Positions 14,950-21,507 of a stretch of 29,254 nt of DNA are shown here, one piece after another. The stretch is from positions 1-29,254 of the IMG/VR virus record IMGVR_UViG_3300049847_000698; one strand, 5' to 3'. Origin of the DNA: a virus. Every line of letters starts with the position of its first letter. The stretch's first letter is position 1. Both the position numbers and the translations under genes were made by a program. The notes beneath the pieces are model-generated. The model searched no databases, was not told the DNA's origin, and worked only from the letters and a program-made list of their open reading frames with translations.

Positions 14950-15181
14950 ACTTGACGGAAAATCAAAGTTGCGGGGTCAAAACCCGTTCCTAGATAAAAA
15001 TTTTTAGTCCTAGGCGCGTTTTTTCCCCCTTTTTCCAAACATCAATGACTTAGCACCAGAGTTACTTGACAGAAAATCAAAGTGCCTGTGGCGCGCCGGG
15101 CTCTTGCCGAATTGCGCAATTTGACAATTGGCCATTTGCGACACGTCATGTCGCAAAAGTTACTTGATAAAAAATCAAAGT
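14950..15181 (+). repeat. Three 20-bp operator-like direct repeats
   Basis: Copies at 14950-14969 (ACTTGACGGAAAATCAAAGT), 15064-15083 (ACTTGACAGAAAATCAAAGT) and 15162-15181 (ACTTGATAAAAAATCAAAGT). All are in the same orientation, spaced 114 and 98 bases start to start. Each is a near-palindrome (ACTTGA ... TCAAAGT), as expected for a dimeric regulator. No -10 element follows any copy at 16-18 bases, so binding sites are likelier than promoters. Confidence 0.8.
15135..15157. promoter_or_regulatory. Perfect 9-bp inverted repeat, likely operator
   Basis: TTTGCGACA (15135-15143), 5-base spacer CGTCA, TGTCGCAAA (15149-15157). The symmetry and size suit a dimeric HTH or winged-helix regulator. It lies between the second and third 20-bp repeats upstream of the excisionase-like gene. 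Confidence 0.7.
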
Positions 15182-15204
15182 TGCCTTCACCAATTTTCCA
15201 GCAC

Positions 15205-15265
15205 TTCACGGTGTCCCGTGAAACGTGTTGACATGCTTCACGGTTTTTGACACACCATCACGTGA
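15205..15265. promoter_or_regulatory. TTCACGG half-site cluster upstream of the AlpA-like gene
   Basis: TTCACGG (15205-15211) and CCGTGAA (15216-15222) form an inverted repeat with a 4-base gap. A further TTCACGG lies at 15237-15243 and TCACGTGA at 15258-15265. The same GTCCCGTGAA string occurs in the Cro promoter region (14262-14271). Two TTGACA hexamers (15228 and 15247) occur, but neither has a convincing -10. Confidence 0.55.
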
Positions 15266-15277
15266 AAGGTGATTTGC

Positions 15278-15631
15278 ATGCGGCAACATCCATTCATGTC
15301 TCTCACAGAACTCAGCCTCCACACGGGGCGGAGCGAGGCCTGGTGGCGGCGCAACTGGCGGGCCATGCATGCCGATCATTCTTTCCCGCGCAAACTGCCG
15401 GGCCTGTGGAGTTGGCCGTCAGAAGGCGTGGACGCATGGTGCCACCTGCACAGCCCCTCCCTTGCTGGCGCAGGTGTGATGGCCGCACCCGTGCCAACAC
15501 CGGCAAATGAGAACCACCGTGCCGGGCCGCCCCCGGACGGCATGGTGGCCTCACCCCCTGCACATAACTCCACAGTCAGTACCAGCGTTCAATTGCTCGA
15601 TGCCCTGTTCGGCATCGGGCACCCTCACTGA
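15278..15631 (+). CDS. AlpA/excisionase-like winged-helix protein
   Basis: 117 residues from the ATG at 15278, which has AAAGG about 8 nt upstream; a GTG at 15269 lies inside that Shine-Dalgarno. The first ~55 residues (MSLTELSLHTGRSEAWWRRN then MHADHSFPRKLPGLWSWPSEGVDAW) follow the MerR/AlpA-like wing-helix pattern: a short HTH, then FPR.LP..W....V..W. Such proteins act as excisionases or regulators of the integrase. The rest is Pro/Ala-rich and probably disordered. It heads the plus-strand operon that ends with the integrase, fitting an Xis or transcriptional activator. Confidence 0.75.
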   Translation: MRQHPFMSLTELSLHTGRSEAWWRRNWRAMHADHSFPRKLPGLWSWPSEGVDAWCHLHSPSLAGAGVMAAPVPTPANENHRAGPPPDGMVASPPAHNSTVSTSVQLLDALFGIGHPH

Positions 15632-15643
15632 CAGGAGAAGATG

Positions 15644-16024
15644 ATGTGGGATTGGATATCAGCCTCTGCCCCCTGGGCGGCGGTGTTTCTGGCAGGCGGC
15701 ACCATGGGTGCCTCTTGCGTGCTGCTCTGTTGCAGCGAGAGTGACGAGGACGTGAAGCGCCACGACATGCGCGAACGCCTCATCAGTGCCGAGCGCCGCC
15801 GCACCCAAACCTTGCTGGCCGAAATGCGCCAGCTGCACAGCGCGGTGGAGCGCCAGTGGAACCGCATCGCCCAGGATTATGAGCTGGCCCTGCTGCAAGC
15901 CTGGCACGGCCTGAAAGCGCCCGCCTCATGGCGCAAGAAAACCCTGGCAGAGTTTGAAGCTCTGCCCGTGGTGCAGCGCGCCATCATGAAGCCGGTATCA
16001 GTGGAGGACATGCAAAATGCATGA
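15644..16024 (+). CDS. Small membrane-anchored coiled-coil protein
   Basis: 126 residues from the second ATG (15644). AGGAG is ~6 nt from it but only 3 nt from the ATG at 15641. One N-terminal hydrophobic segment (ISASAPWAAVFLAGGTMGASCVLLCC) is followed by a long charged helix (KRHDMRERLISAERRRTQTLLAEMRQL, then VERQWNRIAQDYELALLQAW). This is the architecture of a membrane-anchored coiled coil. No family recognised. Its place in the integration operon suggests a lysogeny-expressed accessory (moron) rather than a lysis protein. The stop overlaps the next start by 8 nt. Confidence 0.65.
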   Translation: MWDWISASAPWAAVFLAGGTMGASCVLLCCSESDEDVKRHDMRERLISAERRRTQTLLAEMRQLHSAVERQWNRIAQDYELALLQAWHGLKAPASWRKKTLAEFEALPVVQRAIMKPVSVEDMQNA

Positions 16025-16301
16025 TGCTGCAAAGTGGAGCGACCAGTGCGAAGAGTGGCCCTATCGCGCCCACCTCACCAAGTCCAACGGGCAAATTAAG
16101 GTGGCACGCATTCCCACACCATTCATTGAGCTGCGCCTGGAAGACGGCCGCATGTTTGCCCTCGATCCAAATTACGATGGCAAGAACACCTTGGTCATCT
16201 ATCGCGAAAGCGGTGCCTGGCTGGTGCGGCCCGAACATTTTTTCCGGCAGGACCAGCCCGCCACAAAACCCGCAACCGAACCACAGGAAGGCCTGCTATG
16301 A
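16017..16301 (+). CDS. Hypothetical accessory protein
   Basis: 94 residues. Strand-rich centre (RAHLTKSNGQIKVARIPTPF, IELRLEDGRMFALDPNYDGK, NTLVIYRESGAWLVRPEHFF) followed by a Pro/Gln/Thr tail. Small beta-barrel-like proteins of this kind occur in phage accessory clusters, but no family is recognised. Overlaps both neighbours. Confidence 0.65.
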   Translation: MHDAAKWSDQCEEWPYRAHLTKSNGQIKVARIPTPFIELRLEDGRMFALDPNYDGKNTLVIYRESGAWLVRPEHFFRQDQPATKPATEPQEGLL

Positions 16302-16684
16302 AAAGCTTTGAAGAAGACTGGGCGCAAACCATGGCGATCATGCGCAGCCACCAGCCTAAATCCAAGACCAGCGAAGAACAGATCATCCTTTCTGCCGGTG
16401 CAATGTGTGGGTGGTATGCAGGCGTGCAGCTGTTGTTCAACACTCGCCGCCCATTCAGCATTGAAGATGTGGATGCTTGCTTGGTGGTTTTCACTGGCAG
16501 CATCCTGCGGTCAATGATGGAAAGCCTTGAGCCGGAAAAGCGTGAAGAGGCACGGTCTTATGTCCACCACAGCACACTGCCCCGATTGGTCAATCACATT
16601 TTTGAAAGCCTGCGCGATGCGCAGCCCGACGACGTTGTCTACGATACGGGAAACGTAATCGTGCCCGAAGGTGGCCGCGCATGA
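16298..16684 (+). CDS. Hypothetical helical accessory protein
   Basis: 128 residues, starting at an ATGA overlap. Predominantly helical (EEDWAQTMAIMRSHQ, ILSAGAMCGWYAGVQLLFN, EDVDACLVVFTGSILRSMME, REEARSYVHHSTLPRLVNHI). The Trp-Tyr-rich helix could be amphipathic or membrane-associated. Function unknown. Confidence 0.65.
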   Translation: MKSFEEDWAQTMAIMRSHQPKSKTSEEQIILSAGAMCGWYAGVQLLFNTRRPFSIEDVDACLVVFTGSILRSMMESLEPEKREEARSYVHHSTLPRLVNHIFESLRDAQPDDVVYDTGNVIVPEGGRA

Positions 16685-16884
16685 GCAAGCCATTCAGCAA
16701 TCAATGCGCCAATAACAATGTGGACAATCACTGGACTTGTCCAGCCTGCTACACAGACCTCGGCAACATTGGCGGAGGTGAGCACCGCTGTCCGCAGTGC
16801 GGACGGCAGGTATTGTGCTCACTCGAACATTTTCCGAGTTGCCTCACGCGGCTGGCTGTGGATGAGAACGATGAGCATGAGTGA
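16681..16884 (+). CDS. Zinc-ribbon protein
   Basis: 67 residues with two CxxC knuckles, CPAC (C20, C23) and CPQC (C37, C40), separated by 13 residues, a classic zinc ribbon. The C-terminus is acidic (DENDEHE). Coupled by ATGA overlap with the gene before it. Small zinc ribbons in phages act in nucleic-acid or protein binding; its target is unknown. Confidence 0.75.
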   Translation: MSKPFSNQCANNNVDNHWTCPACYTDLGNIGGGEHRCPQCGRQVLCSLEHFPSCLTRLAVDENDEHE

Positions 16885-17089
16885 TCTGCGCTACTTCGCT
16901 GAGAACATGCGCAGCCTTATCTCGGCAGAAGCGCGCCTGCGCGAGATTGAGGCCAACGCCACCCAATATCTCAATGCATGGCAAACAGCGACGGCAGAAA
17001 CTGCCTGCGTTGCGCCCGAACATTTTCGGCACAGTCGAAATGAAGGCCAAAATGCCGCGCGCATCATCATGCAAAGGAGACAGGCATGA
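16877..17089 (+). CDS. Small helical accessory protein
   Basis: 70 residues from the ATG at 16877, which overlaps the zinc-ribbon stop; an ATG at 16871 is also in frame. Mainly helical (DLRYFAENMRSLISAEARLREIEANATQYLNAWQ), coiled-coil-like. No motif recognised. Its stop overlaps the next start (ATGA at 17086). Confidence 0.55.
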   Translation: MSDLRYFAENMRSLISAEARLREIEANATQYLNAWQTATAETACVAPEHFRHSRNEGQNAARIIMQRRQA

Positions 17090-17292
17090 GCAAGCTCACC
17101 CCCGGCGAGGCCAGCAATGTGCAGGTCAAGGCCAAGCTGTCGGCATCGCAGGCCGCAGACCTGGCCAACTTTGCGAAGTTTCATCAGATCAGCATTGCCG
17201 AAGCCATCCGCCATTTGCTGGCGCGATCACTTTACGAGGAAGCCGCAGCCCGCGAGAACGCCTCATTGATCCAAAAGAAAAACCGCGCTTAA
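17086..17292 (+). CDS. Ribbon-helix-helix (Arc/MetJ-like) DNA-binding protein
   Basis: 68 residues. VQVKAKLSASQAADLANFAKF then HQISIAEAIRHLLARSLYEE is the RHH pattern: a short strand that pairs in the dimer, helix A, turn, helix B with the SIAEAIR motif. Such proteins repress their own operon or activate promoters. Immediately upstream of the integrase (9-nt gap), it is a good candidate for controlling integration or the accessory operon. Confidence 0.75.
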   Translation: MSKLTPGEASNVQVKAKLSASQAADLANFAKFHQISIAEAIRHLLARSLYEEAAARENASLIQKKNRA

Positions 17293-17301
17293 ACCCCCGC
17301 C

Positions 17302-18474
17302 ATGTCCAGCTCACATCCGCATATCATCTGGCGCAAGGGCAGGCCGCGCTTCTCGCCGGGGCCTGCACTTCGCGCAGCTGGCCACAAGGGCCGCGATCTC
17401 ATCCATGCGGAAGGGCCGCGCGCGGGCCAATGGTTCACGCGCGGCGAATGTGTGGACTGGTCCATTGCGTTTCGGGCCAGCCTGCCAAAACCCGAGGCGC
17501 GCAAACCCGGTACGCGTGCCACAGTACAGCACATCACCGTCGGCAAGATGGTGGAACAATGGCAGTTGCGCTCTGCCCGCTGGCTCGATGGCCCGAAGCA
17601 GATGGCGGCGAACACGCGGCGCGACTACCTGCAAAAACTGAAAGTCCTGCAGGATGATTTCTGGACACTGTGGTGCTCGCCAGCCATCGCCGTGCAGCCG
17701 CATCACTTGCAGGCCTGCTATGACCAGATCGAGCAACGGCGCGGCCTGGCCACGGCGCGTGGATCCATCACCGTGCTGGGCATTGCCTATAAGTGGGCCA
17801 TCACGCGCGGCGTCATCCGCCATCACGTGAACCCCGCCGCAGGCCTCGACAAGTCCATGCCAAAGCCCCGCATTCGCTTTGCCACGCGCGAGGAAGTGGC
17901 AGCACTCATTGCCGCGGCGGATCGCATCGGCCTGCCCCAGATTGGCGATTGCATCATGCTCGGCTTGTGGACGGGCCAGCGCCAGGCCGACAGGCTGGCC
18001 CTGAAAGCACATGACCGCATTGGCCGCAGGCGCGTGTTCAAACAGGCCAAGACGGGGGCCATCGTGCACATTCTGGAAGCGCCGGAACTGGAAGCCCGCA
18101 TCGCCGCATCAGCCTTGCGGCGCAAGGCCTCAGGCATCATCGACCCGCATGTCATCCTGATGGAACGCGACAGCTGGAAGCCTTACGGCTCGGACCACTA
18201 CCGGCATCACTTTGCCATGGTGCGGAAGGTTGCGGCCAAGGGCCTGCCCAGTCTCAACGATTTTCATGATGCCGACCTGCGCGACACCGCCGTCACCTGG
18301 ATGGCGCTGGCAGGGGCCACCATTCCCGAAATTGCATCGGTCACCGGCCACAGCGCCGAAACCGTGCACCAGATCATGAAACACTATCTGGCCATGCACC
18401 CCGCCATGGCCGACGAGGCGATCCGCAAGATGATCACCTGGTACGACGCGGGCGGCGAAACGGAGATTGGATGA
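17302..18474 (+). CDS. int: Phage integrase (tyrosine recombinase)
   Basis: 390 residues. The catalytic domain shows Arg227 (WTGQRQAD), Lys250 (KQAKTGA), Arg327 in ADLRDTAVTWMALAG, His350 (GHSAETV) and the nucleophile Tyr362 (MKHYL), all in family order and spacing. The His usually three residues before Arg327 is Ala324, a substitution seen in some integrase lineages. The N-terminal ~170 residues contain the arm-binding/SAM-like core-binding region (MVEQWQLRSARWLDGPKQMA onward). It integrates the phage at the tRNA-Lys core 260 bp downstream. Codon composition matches its neighbours. Confidence 0.95.
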   Translation: MSSSHPHIIWRKGRPRFSPGPALRAAGHKGRDLIHAEGPRAGQWFTRGECVDWSIAFRASLPKPEARKPGTRATVQHITVGKMVEQWQLRSARWLDGPKQMAANTRRDYLQKLKVLQDDFWTLWCSPAIAVQPHHLQACYDQIEQRRGLATARGSITVLGIAYKWAITRGVIRHHVNPAAGLDKSMPKPRIRFATREEVAALIAAADRIGLPQIGDCIMLGLWTGQRQADRLALKAHDRIGRRRVFKQAKTGAIVHILEAPELEARIAASALRRKASGIIDPHVILMERDSWKPYGSDHYRHHFAMVRKVAAKGLPSLNDFHDADLRDTAVTWMALAGATIPEIASVTGHSAETVHQIMKHYLAMHPAMADEAIRKMITWYDAGGETEIG

Positions 18475-18773
18475 TGATTTTGGGCGGATTATTCCCTGAG
18501 CTTCTGGCGCGCCCAGGTTGGGCCACAATACCTGTTTGCGACGTGGTGGGTGTTGAAGATGCGGGCGATCACACGCGACTTCACCTAAAAGGCACACGGC
18601 CATCATGGGTTAGTGTGTCTGAAAACGCAGATATTGCCTTGGCCAAACTGTGCGACCATGCGACGCCAGCGTCGTCGTTTACGCACGAAAAGAACAAACC
18701 GGAACGCGACAACGGCTTGAATTCTTTGCCTGAATTGGTGGGCGCAGTAGGACTCGAACCTACGACCCGCTGA
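18471..18773 (+). CDS. Possible small protein between int and attP
   Basis: A 100-codon frame coupled to the integrase stop by an ATGATGA overlap. The first ~78 residues (LARPGWATIPVCDVVGVEDAGDHTRLHLKG then RPSWVSVSENADIALAKLCD) look protein-like. The last residues LVGAVGLEPTTR are just translated tRNA core. If real, its C-terminus is fixed by the attachment core. Equally it could be non-coding attP arm DNA. Confidence 0.35.
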   Translation: MMILGGLFPELLARPGWATIPVCDVVGVEDAGDHTRLHLKGTRPSWVSVSENADIALAKLCDHATPASSFTHEKNKPERDNGLNSLPELVGAVGLEPTTR

Positions 18774-18780
18774 TTAAGAG
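18736..18780 (-). other. attP: Phage attachment core (attP): 3' segment of a tRNA-Lys(CUU) gene
   Basis: Read on the minus strand, 18780-18736 gives anticodon loop CTCTTAA (anticodon CTT, Lys), the 3' anticodon stem TCAGC, variable loop GGGTC, T-arm GTAGGTTCGAGTCCTAC, 3' acceptor TGCGCCC, discriminator A and CCA. The 5' half (acceptor, D-arm, 5' anticodon stem) is absent: from 18781 the sequence no longer fits a tRNA. A tRNA 3' segment beginning at the anticodon loop and lying 260 bp from a tyrosine integrase is the standard attP core. The host attB would be tRNA-Lys(CTT). Not a functional tRNA gene by itself. Confidence 0.88.
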
Positions 18781-18852
18781 TTATGATGGTGCTGAATGAT
18801 TTCAACACCTTGCATGGCATCACCCCACAATGTCGCACGAAACGGGACGACA

Positions 18853-18987
18853 ATGATTTTCTTCTTTCTGCTTGCCTGCATCGCCATCTGGGGCGCAACG
18901 AACTACTCACACCCCCGTGCCTCCAAGGTCTTTCTGATGCTGGCCATGGTGGCCTTGGCCATCCTGACATGGCAATATCCGTTGTGA
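18853..18987 (+). CDS. Very small two-helix membrane protein
   Basis: 44 residues from an ATG at 18853 (longer frames from 18796 are also open): IFFFLLACIAIWGATNY, then SHPRASKVFLMLAMVALAILTWQYP, two hydrophobic segments joined by a short polar loop. It is transcribed opposite to the tail genes and ends just before their terminator. No clear Shine-Dalgarno. Could be a lysogeny-expressed small membrane protein; moderate to low certainty. Confidence 0.4.
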   Translation: MIFFFLLACIAIWGATNYSHPRASKVFLMLAMVALAILTWQYPL

Positions 18988-18990
18988 CCT

Positions 18991-19018
18991 AAAAAAACCC
19001 CGGCGCGAAGCCGGGGTT
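18991..19018 (-). terminator. Rho-independent terminator of the tail operon
   Basis: On the minus strand the stem AACCCCGGC/GCCGGGGTT (19018-19010 with 19004-18996) has a 5-nt loop (TTCGC). The T-tract TTTTTTT at 18997-18991 overlaps the base of the stem. It lies 46 nt past the stop of the last tail gene (19064) and protects attP and int from late transcription. On the plus strand no U-tract follows, so it is one-directional. Confidence 0.92.
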
Positions 19019-19063
19019 GAGGTGCTGGCGGGAAACCAATCAAAACCGCCAGGGAGGAAACTC

Positions 19064-21505
19064 TCACATGTCGCGCTCGATGACGAGGCTTGCGATATCG
19101 AGGCCGACAGCCAGCAGCGTGGCGTTGTTGGTGCGCCAGGCGCATGGGGCCAGCAGCGTGGTGTTGAGCGGCAGGTTGGTGCCGGGCGTGGTGTTCACCA
19201 GCTGGCCTTCCGCAATGAAGGATGTGCCCAAACGCTCCACACGATAATTCACCACGTTGGCCACCTTTTGCGGGCTCCACAGGCGCAGCTCATAAATATC
19301 CGTCGACAGGCCATTAGCCGGGAAGTTCACGCCAAGATCGATGGCGGCTTGCGCGGCACTGCCACCATAGACAATCTGCAGGTTGTTGGATGTTGAGAGC
19401 TGCGCCACACCAATGAAGTTCGTCTGCGCTGTCGGCTCGATATTGGTGGGGGCCGCAACCGCATTGCGCATGCCAATGAACATGCGGGCACCCGCCACCG
19501 CAGCCGCATCCGACGGCACGAAGATGTAATTCATCTCGAAGCCGCCATCCGTTCCAGTGCCGACGGTGTATTGCGCAACCACCTGATACTGCCCGGCCAT
19601 CGCCCCTGCCGTGGCGGCAGAGACATAGCCAAGGCGATTGGCACGCGTGGCCTTGCTGGTTGTCGCAACCGTGCGAAGGGTGGCTGTGCCCAAAGCCGTA
19701 AAGGCCGCAAGCCCGTCAACACCTGGCAATGTGGCACTGTTGCCCGGTGGTTTCCATTTGGCCACCTGGCGGCGCGCAATGGATTTCTGGAAGGGCTGCC
19801 AGGTGGCAAAGCTGGTGAGCATGCCCTGCACAGGTTCACCACCATAGAGATAGGTGAACTCCGTCACATTGGTGCCAGCAGGGGCCGCGGGCAACACCGT
19901 GTCGGATGTTGATGTGATGTCGCCGCTCGCCGGATCAATGAGAATGGCGGCCGCCTTGATCACCTTGCCGTTGGTGCCGCTGAACAGCGCAACAGCATTG
20001 TCAGAAGCGGATGCAGGCCCCGCCACATCGCCCGTGCCAGAGACTGTTGCATTCACCCAGTTGGTGCCATCAAAGCGCAGCAATTGCCCGGTGGCGGGCG
20101 TGGTGATCACCACATCGGTGAGGCTGTCAAGGTTGCCAGCAGCACCGCCGCCCGGAATGGTCACTGTCAAGGTGCCCGTGGCAAAACTCGCGGTCACACC
20201 AGCACCAGCAAAGTTGACCGTGGTCACGCCGCCGGAAGTGCCAGCCGCAACGGCCTCATCCTGAAACTGGATGTTGCCCTGCTTGGCCGTAATGCCAGCC
20301 ACCACGCGCGCATCGGCCGCCGTGTTGAAATCCGAAATCGTGGCGGCCAGCTGCGTGCCGGTATGATTGGCGCGGGCGCGATCGGTGGCATGGAAGTGCA
20401 GCGCGGTGTCCACGCCGTCATCCAGCGCATTCAGGTTGGCTACCGTCATGGTCACATCGGTGACATTGGCCAGCGTGTGGGTGTGCACGCTGGCAGCCCT
20501 CGCGGTGATCTGGCCTTGGATCTTGCCGAGTGCGGCCAGAAGCGTGTCCGTGGCGGCCAGTGCTGTGTTGGCACCCGCAGCATAACCCGTCAGCACCAGT
20601 GCAAGAGATGTGCTTGCGAAGTCGGAAATCGTGGCGGCCAGCTGCGTGCCGGTGTGGTTGGCGCGGGCGCGGTCCGCATCATGAAAATGCAGTGCCGTGT
20701 TCACGCCATCATCCAGCGTGTTCAGGTTCGCCACCGTCATTGTCACATCGGTGACATTGGCCAGCAAATGCGTATGCGCCGTGCCGGACTTGCCATCGAG
20801 CACGGCTTGCAGGCCCGTCACATCCGCAATCACATGGCTGTGTACCGCAGTCGCAAAGGCGGTGCTGGCAGATGTTGCCGCGGTGCCAAGGCCCAGCGTG
20901 GTGCGGGCGGTGGCAGCATCGGCATCATCAAGCAGGCTCAGGCCAAAGGCCGTGGCCTGGCTGTCATCCATCTTGGCATTGAGCGCGTTTTGCAAATCTG
21001 TTTGTGCCGACAATGTGCCGGTGATGGATCCCCAGGCCGGCGAACCAGACCCGCCTGGAATGGTGATGTTCAACTGCCCGCCAGTCACCGCCGCCGTCAC
21101 GCCAGCCCCGATGAAATTGACAATCGTCACACCGCCAATGGCACCAATGCCAATGCCTTCATCCTGAAACAGCAAAGCCGCCTGCAAGTTGGCCGCAGCA
21201 ATAAGTCCATTCACCGATGCATTGAAGCCCGTGACTTGCGCCACCGGGTGCGTGTGCGCAAGGGGCGCATAGGCCAGATCAGCTTCAGCTGGAATGAGGC
21301 TGGCATCCAGTGCCGCCTGCAAGCCCGCCACATCCGCGATGGCATGGCCATGCGACAGCCCGGCATAATTGCCAGCCACCTGCTTGCTGTCGAGCGCAAT
21401 CTGCAAATCAGTTTGCGAGTTGAGCGTGCCGGTGATCGTGCCCCATGTGCCACCACCTCCGCCTGTTGGCGACGGCCCGAAGGAAACGGTTACATCCACT
21501 GTCAT
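19064..21505 (-). CDS. Long tail fibre with HxH repeats
   Basis: 813 residues. Residues ~50-400 repeat short modules of the form HxH-(A/V)-I-A-D-V-T-G-L-Q, with HSH, HTH, HGH and HFH motifs, as in trimeric fibre shafts where stacked HxH motifs bind a metal ion along the axis. A 52-residue unit (HTHLLANVTDVTMTVANLN, LDDGVNTALHFHDADRARAN, HTGTQLAATISDF) occurs twice, 97 residues apart. Residues ~400-500 form Gly-rich turns. The C-terminal ~250 residues are a beta-rich globular domain (YLYGGEPVQGMLTSFATWQP onward; MFIGMRNAVAAPT; YELRLWSPQKVANVV), probably the receptor-binding head. Last gene of the late operon, next to the terminator. Confidence 0.85.
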   Translation of the reverse strand: MTVDVTVSFGPSPTGGGGGTWGTITGTLNSQTDLQIALDSKQVAGNYAGLSHGHAIADVAGLQAALDASLIPAEADLAYAPLAHTHPVAQVTGFNASVNGLIAAANLQAALLFQDEGIGIGAIGGVTIVNFIGAGVTAAVTGGQLNITIPGGSGSPAWGSITGTLSAQTDLQNALNAKMDDSQATAFGLSLLDDADAATARTTLGLGTAATSASTAFATAVHSHVIADVTGLQAVLDGKSGTAHTHLLANVTDVTMTVANLNTLDDGVNTALHFHDADRARANHTGTQLAATISDFASTSLALVLTGYAAGANTALAATDTLLAALGKIQGQITARAASVHTHTLANVTDVTMTVANLNALDDGVDTALHFHATDRARANHTGTQLAATISDFNTAADARVVAGITAKQGNIQFQDEAVAAGTSGGVTTVNFAGAGVTASFATGTLTVTIPGGGAAGNLDSLTDVVITTPATGQLLRFDGTNWVNATVSGTGDVAGPASASDNAVALFSGTNGKVIKAAAILIDPASGDITSTSDTVLPAAPAGTNVTEFTYLYGGEPVQGMLTSFATWQPFQKSIARRQVAKWKPPGNSATLPGVDGLAAFTALGTATLRTVATTSKATRANRLGYVSAATAGAMAGQYQVVAQYTVGTGTDGGFEMNYIFVPSDAAAVAGARMFIGMRNAVAAPTNIEPTAQTNFIGVAQLSTSNNLQIVYGGSAAQAAIDLGVNFPANGLSTDIYELRLWSPQKVANVVNYRVERLGTSFIAEGQLVNTTPGTNLPLNTTLLAPCAWRTNNATLLAVGLDIASLVIERDM
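20334..20780 (-). repeat. Duplicated ~155-bp segment in the long fibre gene
   Basis: 20334-20489 and 20625-20780 are near-identical in their DNA and encode the HTGTQLAATISDF / HTHTLANVTDVTMTVANLN unit twice, offset 291 bases (97 codons). It is a recent in-frame duplication that lengthens the fibre shaft. Confidence 0.85.
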
Positions 21506-21507
21506 GG

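Larger units (their letters stand above)
14946..15277. promoter_or_regulatory. Immunity-region control stretch with repeats and palindromes
   Basis: 332 non-coding bases between the repressor and the AlpA-like gene. It contains three 20-bp copies of ACTTGAYRN-AAAATCAAAGT, palindromes AATTGCGCAATT (15110-15121) and TTTGCGACA-N5-TGTCGCAAA (15135-15157), TTCACGG/CCGTGAA half-sites (15205-15243) and TCACGTGA (15258-15265). An AT-rich core lies near 14993-15020. No gene is apparent. The content is that of an operator/promoter region for the plus-strand accessory-integration operon. Confidence 0.75.

Noticed and set aside
17311-18069. Minus-strand frame antisense to integrase
   Set aside because: The plus-strand frame contains all integrase catalytic residues.
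18735-18781. Functional tRNA-Lys gene
   Set aside because: Only the 3' part from the anticodon loop is present; acceptor 5' strand, D-arm and 5' anticodon stem are missing.
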